A DNA stretch of 64,000 nucleotides, from positions 248,001 to 312,000 of the forward strand of contig JABYQU010000040.1 in NCBI GenBank assembly GCA_022264855.1, read 5' to 3'. This document shows, piece by piece, positions 1 to 14,053 of this stretch. Below the pieces are notes generated by a model. That model saw only the letters and a list, made by a program, of their open reading frames with translations, did no database searches and had not been told where the DNA came from. How positions within the stretch are numbered: position 1 is the stretch's first letter; each line of letters starts with the position of its first letter. The position numbers and the translations under genes were made by a program. The DNA is from Lenzites betulinus. Taxonomy: Eukaryota > Basidiomycota > Agaricomycetes > Polyporales > Polyporaceae.

Positions 1-1
1 G

Positions 2-217
2 TACGCGGGCTGGTTCATCCGCAACACCGAGCACGCGCAACGTGTCCTCGACACCCTCCGCAACGCGCCCCTTCCCATCCCGCCCAAGGTTGCGCCCGCC
101 GCCGCTGCTGCCACGGCGGAGGTCAACGGCAAGGCCGCGGACGCGCCGCAGCCCGCCCCCGCCCAAGCGCGGACAGGTGGCCAGAAGGTTGCCTGGGGGA
201 GTGTGAAGGCCGCGTAA
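2..217 (+). CDS. 3' end of an unidentified protein (partial)
   Basis: An open frame enters from the left edge and ends at a TAA at 215-217, giving the last 71 residues of a protein. The first third looks folded (it begins YAGWFIRNTEHAQRVLD). The rest is an Ala/Pro-rich low-complexity tail ending in KVAWGSVKAA. Codon use is strongly G/C at third positions, like the other confident genes here, which supports real coding sequence. I do not recognise the family from this fragment, and the N-terminal part lies outside the window. Confidence 0.6.
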   Translation, partial: YAGWFIRNTEHAQRVLDTLRNAPLPIPPKVAPAAAAATAEVNGKAADAPQPAPAQARTGGQKVAWGSVKAA

Positions 218-533
218 GAGGCCACCAGGGCGGGCGGTAGAGTCGTGTCTTGTGTCTTGTGTTGTCGCTGCTAGAGTATACGCTGTGTGTGTATCTTAGC
301 GCTGTGCAGTTACTGTATGATGGTACCGTTTGCCTGCTGTAAACTTGAGGTGGAATCCGCCGCCCTCCCCTTTAGAAGAAAGATAAACAGGTATATTTGA
401 AAGATGCCACTACACTCTAATAGAACGAGTACAGATACAACGTATACATTCGTAAGAAGTCTCATTTTGATGCGTGCCAATCCGTAAGAACGTGAAGCAT
501 AGCAAGTCGAGATGGTTTTAGTAGTATCTTTGA
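218..533. other. Intergenic, convergent 3' ends
   Basis: About 315 bp between the stop of the left-edge gene and the stop of DUR3 on the other strand. It should hold the two 3' UTRs. I see no coding signal, RNA gene or repeat. Open frames that cross it are shadows of the DUR3 tail. Confidence 0.6.
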
Positions 534-3387
534 TCACGCACTGGTGTGCGTGGGGCGTTCGACGAACTTCCCGCCACCGCGCGTGAAGATGTCCTGCATG
601 CAGAGACGAAGTCGTCAGTGAACTGCCGATGAGACCAGACTGACGGCGGACGAACGCACCTTGACGACACCCCCGCTGATCGTCCTCAGCGCCACGCGGC
701 TCTCCCAGAGGGGGTACACAACGACGGCGATCGCAGAGCAGAACGCCCAGATCATGCCGATGACGACCCACGCGGTAAGTCCGCCCACGCCGTACACCGT
801 CTGCGCGAAGAACAGCGGGAGCGGTATGATGATGAGCATCACCAAGGTCTGCGTCCCCATACAAATCCGCTGTCAGCGTCGGTCATGTAGGCAGAGAGCA
901 GGCGGGACGTACGAGGATGACGGACGCCCAGGCGGCGAGCCTGAACGACTTCTGGAGCGCGACGGGGTCGAGCTCGCGCTCCTCCTCCTGTGCGGCGGCC
1001 ACGGCGGACAGCGACGTGACGGGCTTGAGGCTCACGTCTGCGGGCGCCTCCTTTTTCTCGCTCGCGCGGTCGTCGAGGGACGCGGCGGCAGTCTTCTCCC
1101 CAGAGAAAATCACAGTAGGGCGGTTAATCGCACGCGTGGCTTCGAAGTCGAAGTTGTCGGGCCACTGGTGATGAGGGGATGAGCTGTTAGCGGGAAGACT
1201 AGGGTCGCGTGAAGGGGCAAAAACTGACGATGAGAGAGGTCACGACGGTGATGATCCCACCGACGCCGATTGAAGCGAGGTTACCTGAGAGCATCTCCAG
1301 GTCTCCCCCAGTAGTCTGCCAATATTGATATCTCGTCAGCCAGCACGTATGGCTAGAATGACAGCAGTCACGTACGACAACAGTAAGCTCCCCGCCGTTG
1401 AGCGCAGAGGTGGTGACGAGCCACGTAATGACACCACAGCAGAAGCCCACGATCGCACCGCAGATTGAACCCCACTTGTTCGCCTTGCTCCATGTGATGC
1501 ACATCGCGATCGGCACGACCGCCGACCCGAGCGCGACGCCCATGAATTCCTGTGCATGTGTGAGCGATCGCACGCAGTGAGACGCGGGATACATAAACGT
1601 ACATAGAGCCATCCCATGGAGATGCCGATGTAAAAGAAGATGAGGCCGAGGATGCCCATGACGACAGCGAAGAACGCGACCATCGCGTGCGAGACTTTCA
1701 GGATCTGCGCCTCCGTCGCCTGCGGATTGAAGTATTTCTACGTTGAAGCACATACATACGTCAGCCACATTTGAGTGAGCTCTTTAAGCACATTGACGCA
1801 CCTTGTAAACATCGTACGTCATGATAGAGGACACTGCGATGAGCTCTGCGGAAGTCGCAGACGTGACGGCCAAAAAGAGAACGATGAGCAGTGCGGCGGC
1901 ACCAGACTTGCCCAGCAGTGCAGCAGCCGCAGCAGACGCAGGCAGCCCAGCAGAGACATCGGCGGCGGAAAGCGTGCGCATAGCAGGGTCGTTACGGAGC
2001 GCGACAGCAGAGAGGCCGAGCGTAGTAGCGAACATGAAAGGGATCGCGAACCACGCGAGGCCGCCGAGTAGGTACGCTTTCACGCACGTCGCAGGGCGAC
2101 TTGCAATCGCCCGTTGCCAGTACTGTGCCCAATCATGAGCGATGAAGACGACCAGACTGGAAAACAAGTGCTTACAGCTTGGTCCTGGAAGACAGTCGCG
2201 AAGTTACCAATGACGTTGATGATCCCGAAAATGAGGCCGTTCTTGGAGCGCATGGTAAGATACGAGCCGTGCGCGTTGCCATCGACGGGCGCGGCCTCGG
2301 ACGCTTTCGTCAGTAGCTCATGCATGGCGGAGAAGCTCCCAATCTTGTCGCTTGTCGCATACACCGTGTATACGAACACGAAAATAATCGCAAAGAGTAC
2401 GGACGTGTGCGTGCTGTACGAGAGTGAATGGCGGAAAGTGGTCAGTGGTCGTGAAGTGTGTGATGAAGATGTGAATGCCTCACTAGTCGCAAAGGAGCGT
2501 CGCGCGCATACCACCAACGACGACATAAATAGCAACTCCAAGGGGAATAAGGAAGCATGCCTGTCGAGTTACATCGATAAGTCCATACTGACCCGAACGA
2601 ATTGCATGGCTACTCACAGCAATAGTATTCATTCCAGTTAGCGAGGTGACCGTGGCCGAGCCTCCAAGGATAAGCATAGAAGATACGATGACGTTCGTCG
2701 CAAGCCCGAAGAACATAAAGACGAGGTGTGCCACAGTTCCCCAGCGTGCTGCAACAATCTCAAGCCATGTGTGGGCATGCGGCGCGTTCAGCTTAAGCTT
2801 TGCTGCTAACTGTGGGAGTGATTAGATTATGGCTTTGGGAAAGGGAGAGCAGATGCCGAACCTGGGCAAAGAGAAGGACCTGTACGGTAGCCCCAGAGCC
2901 ATACCACCATGGTCCAGAGATTCCGTCCTTGTACGCTACCGCACTGGATTGCAACTGCATTCAAGGACAAACGGACGTCACAGCGTATTCGTCGATACGG
3001 CACCGTGGGTACGCACGAGAGTTGCAGCCCAAGTCCACGCCGATACAATTCCCGACGCGATGAGGCCGGGCTTGACGCTGCGCGACGCGCTGTTGAATTC
3101 TTCTGAATTCTTGGGCGAGAATCCCGTGTAACGCGTTTGGATCGCGCTAAGCCCGATCATGAACGCACTAAAGAACAGGCCGATGCCTGCGGGAGGACGA
3201 CGCTCAACTCGCCGCGACGCGCGAGCGAAACGTATGACGAAACGTTGCACGTACCGACCACTAAAGAGGGAGAGAGCCCAGAGTATTAGCTTCATATCGT
3301 GTGTTTGGTATCGCACCAGTGTTGCACCAAACACTCACCGACACCATACCCAGCACCCTGGGGTAGAATAGGTTCGTTTGCAGACAT
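534..3387 (-). CDS. DUR3: DUR3-type urea/polyamine transporter (sodium:solute symporter family)
   Basis: Plasma-membrane active urea importer of the sodium:solute symporter family. Thirteen exons (complement): 3339-3387, 3017-3186, 2862-2954, 2618-2809, 2484-2560, 2176-2413, 1802-2122, 1603-1737, 1376-1549, 1229-1315, 913-1164, 660-848, 534-593; all stay in phase, giving 678 aa, the usual family size. The start [15 protein letters not shown] leads straight into the first membrane segment. Diagnostic DUR3 stretches are [61 protein letters not shown] and [11 protein letters not shown]. The last exon encodes [10 protein letters not shown] and a short tail. Exon 10 uses a weaker donor (GTCAGT). 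Nothing is missing or shifted, so the gene looks functional. The divergent upstream region carries GATA-factor sites. Confidence 0.95.
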
Positions 3388-4846
3388 GCTCACGAGGTCG
3401 ATATCAACCGATCGAGTAAGGTTTACTCTGCAACTAAAAGCGGCGCGAGTCCCAGTAGCGACTTCAGCGAAGAAGTCAGACGAGTCCAGAGGAAGGGTGG
3501 GAAGGACGCCTTCTCTCTCCTCTGGTTCAGGCGTTTATAAGAAGTCCCCCCGATTCAATGCCTGGCGCAGAGTAGCGAGCGGCTCGCCGCTCTATGCCCC
3601 CGTAATCTCCAGCGGTTTTCCCGAATCCCACAAGAGGGATAGTCGCTTCTCCCAAGGCCTTATCAAGGTGGCTGGCGATGATGGGTACCTCAGAACAGTT
3701 GAGAGGAGATAAGTGAGCGCATCGGGGCGGCCCTGTGCCATCGGAAGGCCTTTGCTGGTCACGGTCCACTTATCGCAAACCGACTCAGCAGGCGTGGGGA
3801 AGGTTGTTTCGCTTGAGAGATAAGCACAAAGTTAGGACCCGGTCGACGAGTACAGCTTGAAAGGACACTCACAATTGGAGAACTATAATGAAGGCACGAT
3901 ACATCTAGGCATATGTGGCAGACATACACCACCTCAAGCTCATGTCAGCTCACCCTGCGTCGTCGTTCAAACATTCACGTTCAGCGGCGCAGTACTGCAA
4001 GAAATCAATGGATGAGCGTTAGCGCTGAGATCATGATGATGTCTTGCGTAGGTACAGCCACTACGAAGTATAAATATTTAAACTCCGATTGAGTATGTAG
4101 CAAGCTTGGATTAATGGCTTTCAGTCGGAGTCTTCTCTCCCTAATAGAGGCCGCCAACAGGCAATACCTCTGCTCTGGATTTCGACATGACATCCTCCCC
4201 ATGCGACATCTCTACAACGACGTGAGGCTGATTTTTGGACCCTGACACCTCCTATCCGTGATGGCGATGGGCGAATTCACAAGCCCCCATTTGCAAGAAC
4301 GCCAAGGATCGAGCGAGATAATCTGCGCAAGATAACCTTAAGCGCGTCTCACTCTTGAAGTGCTCGGAGAGGCACCACGGATATACTCTTCTAAGTTTCA
4401 ACGATCTATACCAAACACCCTAATACTTGATGGCACTAGGCGGGCCGGATTCCTACACTATTCTGACGAACGGAATCGAGGTGGAAGGTGTTTTGAAATG
4501 CGGCCCGGCCGCGGGGGGATCTGGCAGGGCTGGTGCGGTGGTGTCTCACCAATATCGCGCATAGTATCTTTAGCAGTACTTGACTCTGAGTCATGGTGGA
4601 TAATATATCACAAATCTAGGAGAACGTTGCGAGGGCACGGAGCTCCTTGCATGTACTCCTGCCCAATGTTGAGCATAAGCTAGAGATGTATGGCCATCGC
4701 CATCGTACCGCAGTATGTTGCGATCGCGTCCGGAAGTAAACATGAGCCCGACCACCGAGAAGCACGGGGCGGAATCGCAAACGACGTGCGACCGATATCG
4801 TCTTTGTTACACAAAGACCACCACCAGACCACACCTCCACTGTGCC
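3388..4846. promoter_or_regulatory. Divergent promoter region with a GATA-site cluster upstream of DUR3
   Basis: A 1.46 kb gap between the start codons of DUR3 (-) and the amidotransferase-like gene (+). Four GATA-factor core sites lie within 165 bp: TTATC at 3660-3664, AGATAAG at 3707-3713, TTATC at 3770-3774 and AGATAAG at 3818-3824, i.e. about 275-440 bp upstream of the DUR3 start. A random stretch of this length would carry well under one. GATA factors of the AreA/Gln3 type control urea transport in other fungi, so nitrogen catabolite control is likely. I see no supported gene inside the gap. Confidence 0.55.
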
Positions 4847-5864
4847 ATGCCGCCGGCTTCCGCATCGAAGCCGTATAGGATCGCGGTCCTGCTCTGCGAC
4901 ACGCCACTGCCCACCGTGCTAGCTGCGAACGGGAACTACGGCACGATCTTCGAGACACTTTTCCGTAACTCGCTCGCGTCCGCCAGCGATCCTGATGCAG
5001 ACTTCGTGGTGGATGCGTACGACGTGCGGAACGACATGGTGTATCCAGAGAACGTCGACGAGTACGATGCGGTGTTACTCACCGGCTCGGGTGGGTTCCT
5101 TTGCCGAAGGAATGGCAAAATGACTGACTTGGGAGGGTCGCAGCGGCGTCGGCATACGAGAACCTGGAATGGATCAACCGTCTTGTAGATTACGTGCGAT
5201 TCCTCGCGAACGAGAAACCTCACATACGCATCTTCGGTCAGCTCTTCTCCTGAGTGTTGCACTATCAATAGATCTGACACTAGTCACGATCACACACAGG
5301 GATATGTTTTGGACACCAGATAGTGGCCCGCGCCCTCGGTGGGGAGTGTGTGCCCAATGGAAGTTGGGAGATAGGCGTAACTACGATTGAGCTAACGGAG
5401 GTCGGGAAGAAGCTTTTCGGCGTCCCCACATTGGTAGGCATGCCGAGCATCCCCGCTAATCAATGTCTGACATTGTTTCGTACGCGCATTGATAACAGAA
5501 CCTGGAGCAGATGCACCGCGACCACGTCCCGACCGTCCCGCCCTCATTCCACCTCCTCGGCTCGACGCCCATCGCTCCCAACCAGGGCATGGTGCGCCTC
5601 TACCCCTCGGCCTCCGCCCCTGCCGCGGGCGACGTATTGCCCGCGGACGTGCACATATTCACCGTGCAGGGCCACCCGGAGTTCCGGACGCAGATCACGC
5701 AGGAGATTGTGAAGGCGCGGCACTCGACCGGGCTGCTCGACAAGGACATTGTCGCGGACTACGAGCGTAGGGCGGGCTGGCGGAATGACGGCCCTGGAGT
5801 TGTGGGGCGGACGTTGTGGGAGATGCTGCGCGCGGGGAGGGAGCAGCGTGCACGCGAAGCATGA
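4847..5864 (+). CDS. Class I glutamine amidotransferase-like protein
   Basis: Cytosolic protein with a single class I glutamine amidotransferase (GATase1) fold, of the stand-alone type annotated as GMP-synthase-like. Exons 4847-5090, 5144-5236, 5300-5433 and 5499-5864 stay in phase and give 278 aa. The nucleophile elbow is ICFGHQIVARALGG with the catalytic Cys near residue 115. The His-Glu pair is in FTVQGHPEF (about residues 216-218), so the triad is complete. MHRDHVP is a further family signature. I chose the ATG at 4847 (MPPASASKPYRIAVLLCD) because the upstream in-frame ATG at 4715 only adds a sequence without family character. No synthetase or ammonia-accepting domain is fused, and the substrate is unknown. 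Confidence 0.88.
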
Positions 5865-6644
5865 ATTCTACGAGTGGGCAGAACCATATAAGAGGGTCTA
5901 ATGACTACGGGAACACAGCAGAACGAACATGTATAGTAGTGACATCTCCGCCGAATTGCCACTTACCGAATGCCTCCCAGTCTGACGGGAACAATATTGC
6001 TATGACTCAACTCATAACGCTCTTTTTTGGTGGAGCGTTTCTCGAGCCCGTTCCCCCATCCACAACGCCTTCCGCCTTGAAATGTTGAAAGCTTGAAGCT
6101 TGTCCGGGACCAACAGAGCTTCATATCCATCGATACAAATTCATTCGACAGCAGCGCAAGCGTCCGTATGTGAGCCCCGGGGCATGTATGTACGTACGTA
6201 TGTGGACAACAATATACTTAGGCGACTTATGGCAATGCGGATGCGAGACGGTACTGGGAACACGTAGAAGAACACACACACAAACAGGTAGACGAACGAA
6301 CGAAAGGACTGATAACAGGACAGGGGACCGATGATCCGCGAATGGGACCCGAGATGGACAGGAACATGACACCAATCACTGGGGATTCAGGGGAGGAAAG
6401 GAGGGTGTTTAAGTTAATGGACACAGGGGGACGCGCGTACTGATACAAGAATCCAGTAACGCGGGAGCGCGAGAATACTATAGGTAAAGAGAGACAGGTG
6501 GGCAACTGGGCGATGGGACGAAGGGAGGGCAAGACGGTTGGGGCTGGCAGGGGAAGGAGAGAGGCAGTATAGAACGAGACCAGTCAATGTCGAAGATAGC
6601 ACGACACATCCGGCGTCTCAGAACAAAATAGAGCTGACCTAGCC
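5865..6644. other. Intergenic, convergent 3' ends
   Basis: About 780 bp between the stop codons of the amidotransferase-like gene (+) and the kinase (-). It should contain both 3' UTRs. I see no gene, RNA gene or strong repeat. Confidence 0.55.
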
Positions 6645-9262
<2,618 letters not shown>

Positions 9263-9361
9263 GGTGGCGGTGGGAGGAAGGGAGGCGAGATGGGCGCTGA
9301 GCCGGACGCGCTCTCGTAATGAGGAGGGACGAGCGCCGGAAGACGGAGATGGTCGTGGTCG

Positions 9362-9421
9362 CACTGGGTGAAGCGCCGGATTTTAAGTTTACAGCATCGG
9401 CTTCGAATGCCGGGATTCGAC
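9362..9421 (+). repeat. 60-bp inverted repeat, copy 1 (tRNA-like)
   Basis: This 60-bp block is identical, in reverse complement, to 10373-10432. It contains a B-box-like run (GGGATTCGACC). Upstream bases TGGTCGCACTGGG at 9355-9367 resemble an A box, followed by a leucine-tRNA-like GCGCCGGATTTTAAG segment. I could not fold a complete cloverleaf, so this looks like a degenerate tRNA or a tRNA-derived repeat rather than a working tRNA gene. It lies about 100-160 bp upstream of the kinase start codon. Confidence 0.6.
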
Positions 9422-11706
9422 CCAGATGTGCTCCACATTGCACTTGCATTCCTGTTTTTTCGTAATCTCGCTGCAATCCACGGATCATATACAAATACTA
9501 TCGACATGCTTGTGCTCCAAGGTATACACGTCATTGTAAATTCAAAGTCAGAACAAACCTAAAACTGTAGTTCACGTCCTCTGCGGCTGCTCGTTCATGC
9601 TCTTGCCCTCTCCCGCCATCTCACCGCGATATCCTGGTGTGCAATCACACCTGCGGGATTCTGGTAGGCTGGCGTAAGTCATGCTGATTTTGATATATAT
9701 CATAGCTTCGAGGATACTTGCATACAGTAAGTCTCCCCTCATTACCGAGTACTAACTAATAGGTGAGCGGTTCTCGAACGTTCACAACTTATCTGCAGTG
9801 CATATGTGGCTAATACTAACTGATATATCAGCGGCCTCTGTTCGTGTTTTCACTGAACTGGGAGCTCGCTGTTTGGGACTGTCTATCTCTGCCTGGGACT
9901 ATCTATCTGTGGAATCCGGTATGTGAACCTCCTACTAGGTAAGCTGTTTCCCATCCAGCCATGTAAGTTCTTATTTGGTACCAGAATTGGCCCCCGCGAA
10001 TGCTGCATGAAGGTAAACTGGACACAGTATAACGTAGGTGGACTCCGGTATACCGGTGAGCTTTCACATTTGGCTGTGGGTGTGTAGTAGTACTACTGTT
10101 GTACTTAGCATGCTCTGCAATCCATATGTTTATTTGACCTGTCGCATACGAGCACTCGGTCGCGGGCTGGGGCGATTGGTATCGGGAATTTTGTGTGCAA
10201 TGCAGCCGATATGCAGGCGGCGTGCTGCTGGCAGAAACCAGCGCTGAGATGCTAGGGTCCCATAATGTCCGTGTTATGTGGCAGAAATGTCGTAGGAACC
10301 TCTCCGGAACGTGATAATCCGAGTGCCATGCTTTAATCTGTGGAATGTCCCCGAAATGTCAAAAGCATTTGAGTCGAATCCCGGCATTCGAAGCCGATGC
10401 TGTAAACTTAAAATCCGGCGCTTCACCCAGTGTCGGGAAGAGAGTCGCTGTGATCGCTCCGGCCTCTCTCCTCCTTCCTCCTCCTTCCTCCACCTCCCGC
10501 TTCCCACACTTGCCGTCCCCACTATAGCCATTGGCCCCTCTTGTGCCGCACGTCAAGTCGCGCAGCTCACGTCCGACGCGCGCAAGTGGTCCGCACACTG
10601 CCCGACGTAACCATCGCGAGCATCCGACAGGAGGGGAACGCGACCGATATAACCTGCTTCACGCTTCCCGTGCGTGCACCCGACAAACGCGTACTCCTGC
10701 TTCAAGACCATAATACGTACACGTATGTACCAATCCGTGCTGACTAGTGGCTGCTTGCCACACTTGCAATGGGCAGTAACACGTTACTCGAGCCGCCAAA
10801 TGGCGCGGCACTCGGCACGCCGGTCACCCGCTATGACCTATGCATCATCGTCATTAATTGCGCCTGGGAAACACGCTGAGCTGTACCGCGACCTCCGAAG
10901 GACTAGCGCGTAGTGGTCCTGCTGTGCATGGGTGTGGCTTTGATATTCTCCGCTATGGTGAGTGTGGAAACGTTCGGTGTCATGTAGGCCGGGTGTATGG
11001 ATCATTTCCGCACAGATCTCCGGGGGGACTAGAACATGAATACACTCATGACCAGCGGTATTTATACACATCTGGGTACGTATCGTGCCGGTCCCTATGT
11101 TGGCTAATCTGTGGTGCTTCGGCTAGGAGTTCGTATGTGCGAACATGGAGTAAATCTTAGATCTAATGGGCAGCTGGACACTCCTTCTGGATTCTCTAGT
11201 GAATGTGGCTCGCATTGGCTTGGACAGCTTAGATTTACTCGTTTCTATGCGTGCGGTCGAACGTTGAACGTATACGGGGGCGTGAGCACAGAGCAGACAG
11301 CTCCCCCACAACAAGCATCTCGGTACTTGGTACTTGGTCATTAATCCTGCGTTCGATCACTTCACACGCCATCGTGAAGCCTCAAACTCGTGCGACCACT
11401 TCATGAACTATGACATGTGTCTTTGTATTATATAACGCACCCAGATGCTGGTAGTTTATAGAGAGAACGTCCTACGACGAGGCTTCGTGCCAGTCACTGC
11501 GTAAAGCAGAGAATGATATTAATTACATCATAGCTGTGCTCTCATCGTGCTCTTTCGGAGATTCAATCCCACATTTCCTCAGCTTCCCCTTTCAATCAGC
11601 AAGGTCAGTATCTGCGGAGATCTACAGGCGCAAGTGGCCTGAGTCTGGGTGCAACTTAGGCTAAACATACCGTTAAAGAAGTCCATATCGACCAAGGGTA
11701 TCGAAT
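9422..11706. other. Intergenic region upstream of the GNAT-Mss4 gene
   Basis: About 2.3 kb with no open frame that shows family character, splice structure or the G/C-rich codon use of neighbours. It holds the second 60-bp inverted-repeat arm (10373-10432), a pyrimidine-rich tract (about 10465-10510), and an imperfect inverted pair GAGTAAATCT (about 11149) / AGATTTACTC (about 11231). Base composition is near even. Confidence 0.5.
10373..10432 (-). repeat. 60-bp inverted repeat, copy 2 (tRNA-like)
   Basis: Perfect reverse complement of 9362-9421, with 951 bp between the arms. Identity stops abruptly at both ends, so the duplicated unit is exactly 60 bp. Here the sequence outside the block does not carry the A-box-like bases seen beside copy 1. 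This suggests a truncated copy of a tRNA-like source. Confidence 0.6.
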
Positions 11707-13021
11707 ATGTCGATTTTCTGCGATCCTGTTATGGCGGATGAACTAGACGATGTATTTAGGATCGAGACCGCAGGTGATCCTCCTCCGTTTCGTATACAAG
11801 CCTATGTGCTGACGAATCCTTGCAATTTTCTTTAGGTTATCCCGCCGATGAGGCAGGGAGTCGTGAAATATTCAGGTAGCGTAGTGTACAAAGCTCCCCT
11901 ACTCACTGCACTATTTGACGGAAACCTCAATGTACTGTGCAGGTACCGACAATCCCAAGCCCCCGAGCTCTTCCTGGGGGCATTTGTGCCCGTATCCAAC
12001 CCAGAGGCTAGCGGGCGGAACAAAGGGCGCACCCTTATCGGCTACATCTGCGCAACGCTCTCACCCGACACAACGCTCACGCATAAGTCCATGTCGACGC
12101 ATGTCCCTGGGTCATCGTCGATTTGCATCCACTCCGTCTGCGTTGACCAGGCGCACCGCAGGCAGCACGTTGGCCTCAACCTCGTTAACGCGTTCGTCGC
12201 CCGAGCGGAAGCCGCTGCGCGCGCCGGGGCGGGGTACGAGCGTGTGCTCCTGATCGTGCACGAAGAACTCCAGCAGTTTTACGCCAAGGCTGGCTTCACG
12301 CTCGTCGGCCTCAGCCATGTCGTGCACGGAGCGCGGCCATGGTATGAAATGCGCAAAGACCTCGTCCTTGGGGTAGGCGGCGGCCCTAGGACCTCTTCGA
12401 CCACTACTCTCACCCCTCCGTCAATTCCTGCGCACACGCAAGCACAGACAGGGCCGCCAGAGGCACAAGCTCTCCCCGCGGGGCTATGGGAGGCGCTGGA
12501 ACGATCGTCGCGCAGCGCACGGCCCACCGCACGCACGCTCTCGTCCTTCCCCAACGCGATCCGGGACGTCGTGACGGACATCAACGAGGGCGGCGTAGGC
12601 GGCCTGCCAGCGAACAAGCAAGACCTGCTGTGCCCACGCCCGGGCTGCGGCAGCGTCATCCTGAAAGACGGCGTCGCGAGCTGGGTCGAGCGCGCGAGCG
12701 TGCAGATCGACTCTTCCGCACATGCGTTGCCGGAGTGGTTGGGGGTGCTCCCCGCGCCGCCTGCGACAGCACAGTGGTGGCTCGTGAAGCCGAATGCGAT
12801 GGCGTTCGAGAACATTGGATTCACGCGCGCCGTACAGGCGACAGGTGGGTTACCATATTGTATGAAGGTGGCTGTGAATCTTAATAGCGCCTATAGGTCC
12901 TGGAGGACGAAAGCTGAAGCTGCTTGCTTGTGCGGAATGCGAGTTGGGTCCCTTGGGGTGGTGTGAGGAAGGAGGGAACGAGTTCTGGTTGGCTTGCAAC
13001 CGTGTTGGCTACCGTGTTTGA
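11707..13021 (+). CDS. GNAT acetyltransferase fused to a C-terminal Mss4-like zinc domain
   Basis: Exons 11707-11773, 11836-11875, 11943-12844 and 12897-13021 stay in phase and give 377 aa. Residues about 15-170 are a GNAT domain of the serotonin N-acetyltransferase (AANAT) type: acetyl-CoA loop region VCVDQAHRRQHVGLNLVNA, and FYAKAGFTLVGLS near its end. About 70 variable Pro/Ser-rich residues follow. Residues about 250-377 are an Mss4/RabIF-like zinc domain: CPRPGCGSVIL, WWLVKP, FENIGFTR, and the second Cys pair CAECELGPLGW. All four Cys ligands are present. An upstream ATG in the first exon is used because it restores the substrate-side helix (RIETAGYPADEA). GNAT enzymes transfer acetyl groups to amines; Mss4 proteins are chaperones for exocytic Rab GTPases. 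The substrate and the role of the fusion are unknown. Confidence 0.88.
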
Positions 13022-13220
13022 ATATAGTAGCGGGGATCGAAAGTGCTGTGGCAGACTTGGCGGGAAACGTTTGTCAATGATGGTGCCCCAAGTACAGCGG
13101 CGCTCCAGAAATCAGAGTGTAGTCAAGAAGGGCAGGCCAAGGCTGATTAGTGGTTGTGTGATGTACATATCCATACATGAGAAGTGCGCGAGGTCGGGTA
13201 TGAAAGGCATGTCGGAGAAC

Positions 13221-14053
13221 TCATGTTTTGAATACGATGATGAGAATGAGGAGAACGAGAATGAGAAGTCCAATCATAACTGTCGAGCCTACATCGACAT
13301 ATTCAGTGGGTACCTTAAGTCCGGCAATGTCAATCCCACGCACCGTTTTCCTTAGCACCTTTTGCCACCCGGTCCAGCCGTCGTCTTGCGTTCGTGAGTC
13401 TGCTGTCCGTCCTGTCCAGATCATGGTCGAGACCCTCCAGGAGACCCGTATGCACGTCCAACTCGTCATTAATTTGCAGCGAAATATCGCGCTGGCGCGT
13501 TATGGAGCGCGAGAGCTCATCGAGGTGCACGTCTTGCGTCTCCATTATGTCTCGCTGCTGGAGCAGCATCTCCTGCGACGAGTACCCCGCCTCCGGATCG
13601 TCCGTATACGGCGCAAACCCCGCGTGTCCAGAGGCCGGCGGCTGTGCAGGCGGCGGTGAAGGGCTCATGGCAGGCGACGAGGAGGTGGACGGGGACGGGC
13701 TCTCCACGGGTGGCTCGAACTCCTCGCATCTAGTGCCGCAGTATTGTCTCAGTTCGCGGCCTGCGCGCGCACACACAGCAGTAGCAGTCGGCGTACCTCC
13801 GCACACCCACAGTGTCCGCCTCTGCGCCGAGCATGCCGCGCATGCGCTCGTGTTGCGAGCGCAGCAGCCGCGACGCTTCCGAGGGCCCGTCCCGCCCTTC
13901 CATCTCAAGAACCCCCGCGCGGAGCTGCTCGAGGTTCTTGACAATCTGCGGTACGTGCAGCGATGTTGAGTTCAGGTTCTGTAACCGCTGGCGCTCGAGG
14001 AGGAGGGAAAGCGTTTGGGTCGAGAGCGACGTGAGTCTCGCCAGAGAAGCCAT
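13221..14053 (-). CDS. SYN8: Syn8-like Qc-SNARE (syntaxin 8 family)
   Basis: Tail-anchored SNARE of endosomal/vacuolar membranes. Exons (complement) 13797-14053, 13344-13729 and 13221-13288 stay in phase and give 236 aa. Residues about 1-85 form the N-terminal helical region, followed by a Pro/Ser linker. The SNARE helix runs through QRDIMETQDVHLDELSRS and DELDVHTGLLEGLDHDLD, then TDSRLTNARRRLDRV. One C-terminal membrane anchor follows (TVMIGLLILVLLILIIVF). By alignment with syntaxin 8 and plant SYP5 proteins, the zero-layer Gln of Qc-SNAREs is His here (LDVHT). For intron 1 I prefer GTACGC...CACTAG, which has a good branch site; a second splice pairing is possible. The gene converges with GNAT-Mss4. 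Confidence 0.87.

Noticed and set aside
9345..9440. A functional leucine tRNA gene at inverted-repeat copy 1
   Set aside because: A- and B-box-like bases and a TTTTAAG anticodon-like loop are present, but the acceptor and T stems do not pair fully and the T loop is one base short. I call it tRNA-like repeat DNA only.
10541..10747. Possible small gene after inverted-repeat copy 2 (69 residues)
   Set aside because: No homology, splice structure or codon bias supports it, and overlapping frames of similar length exist on both strands.
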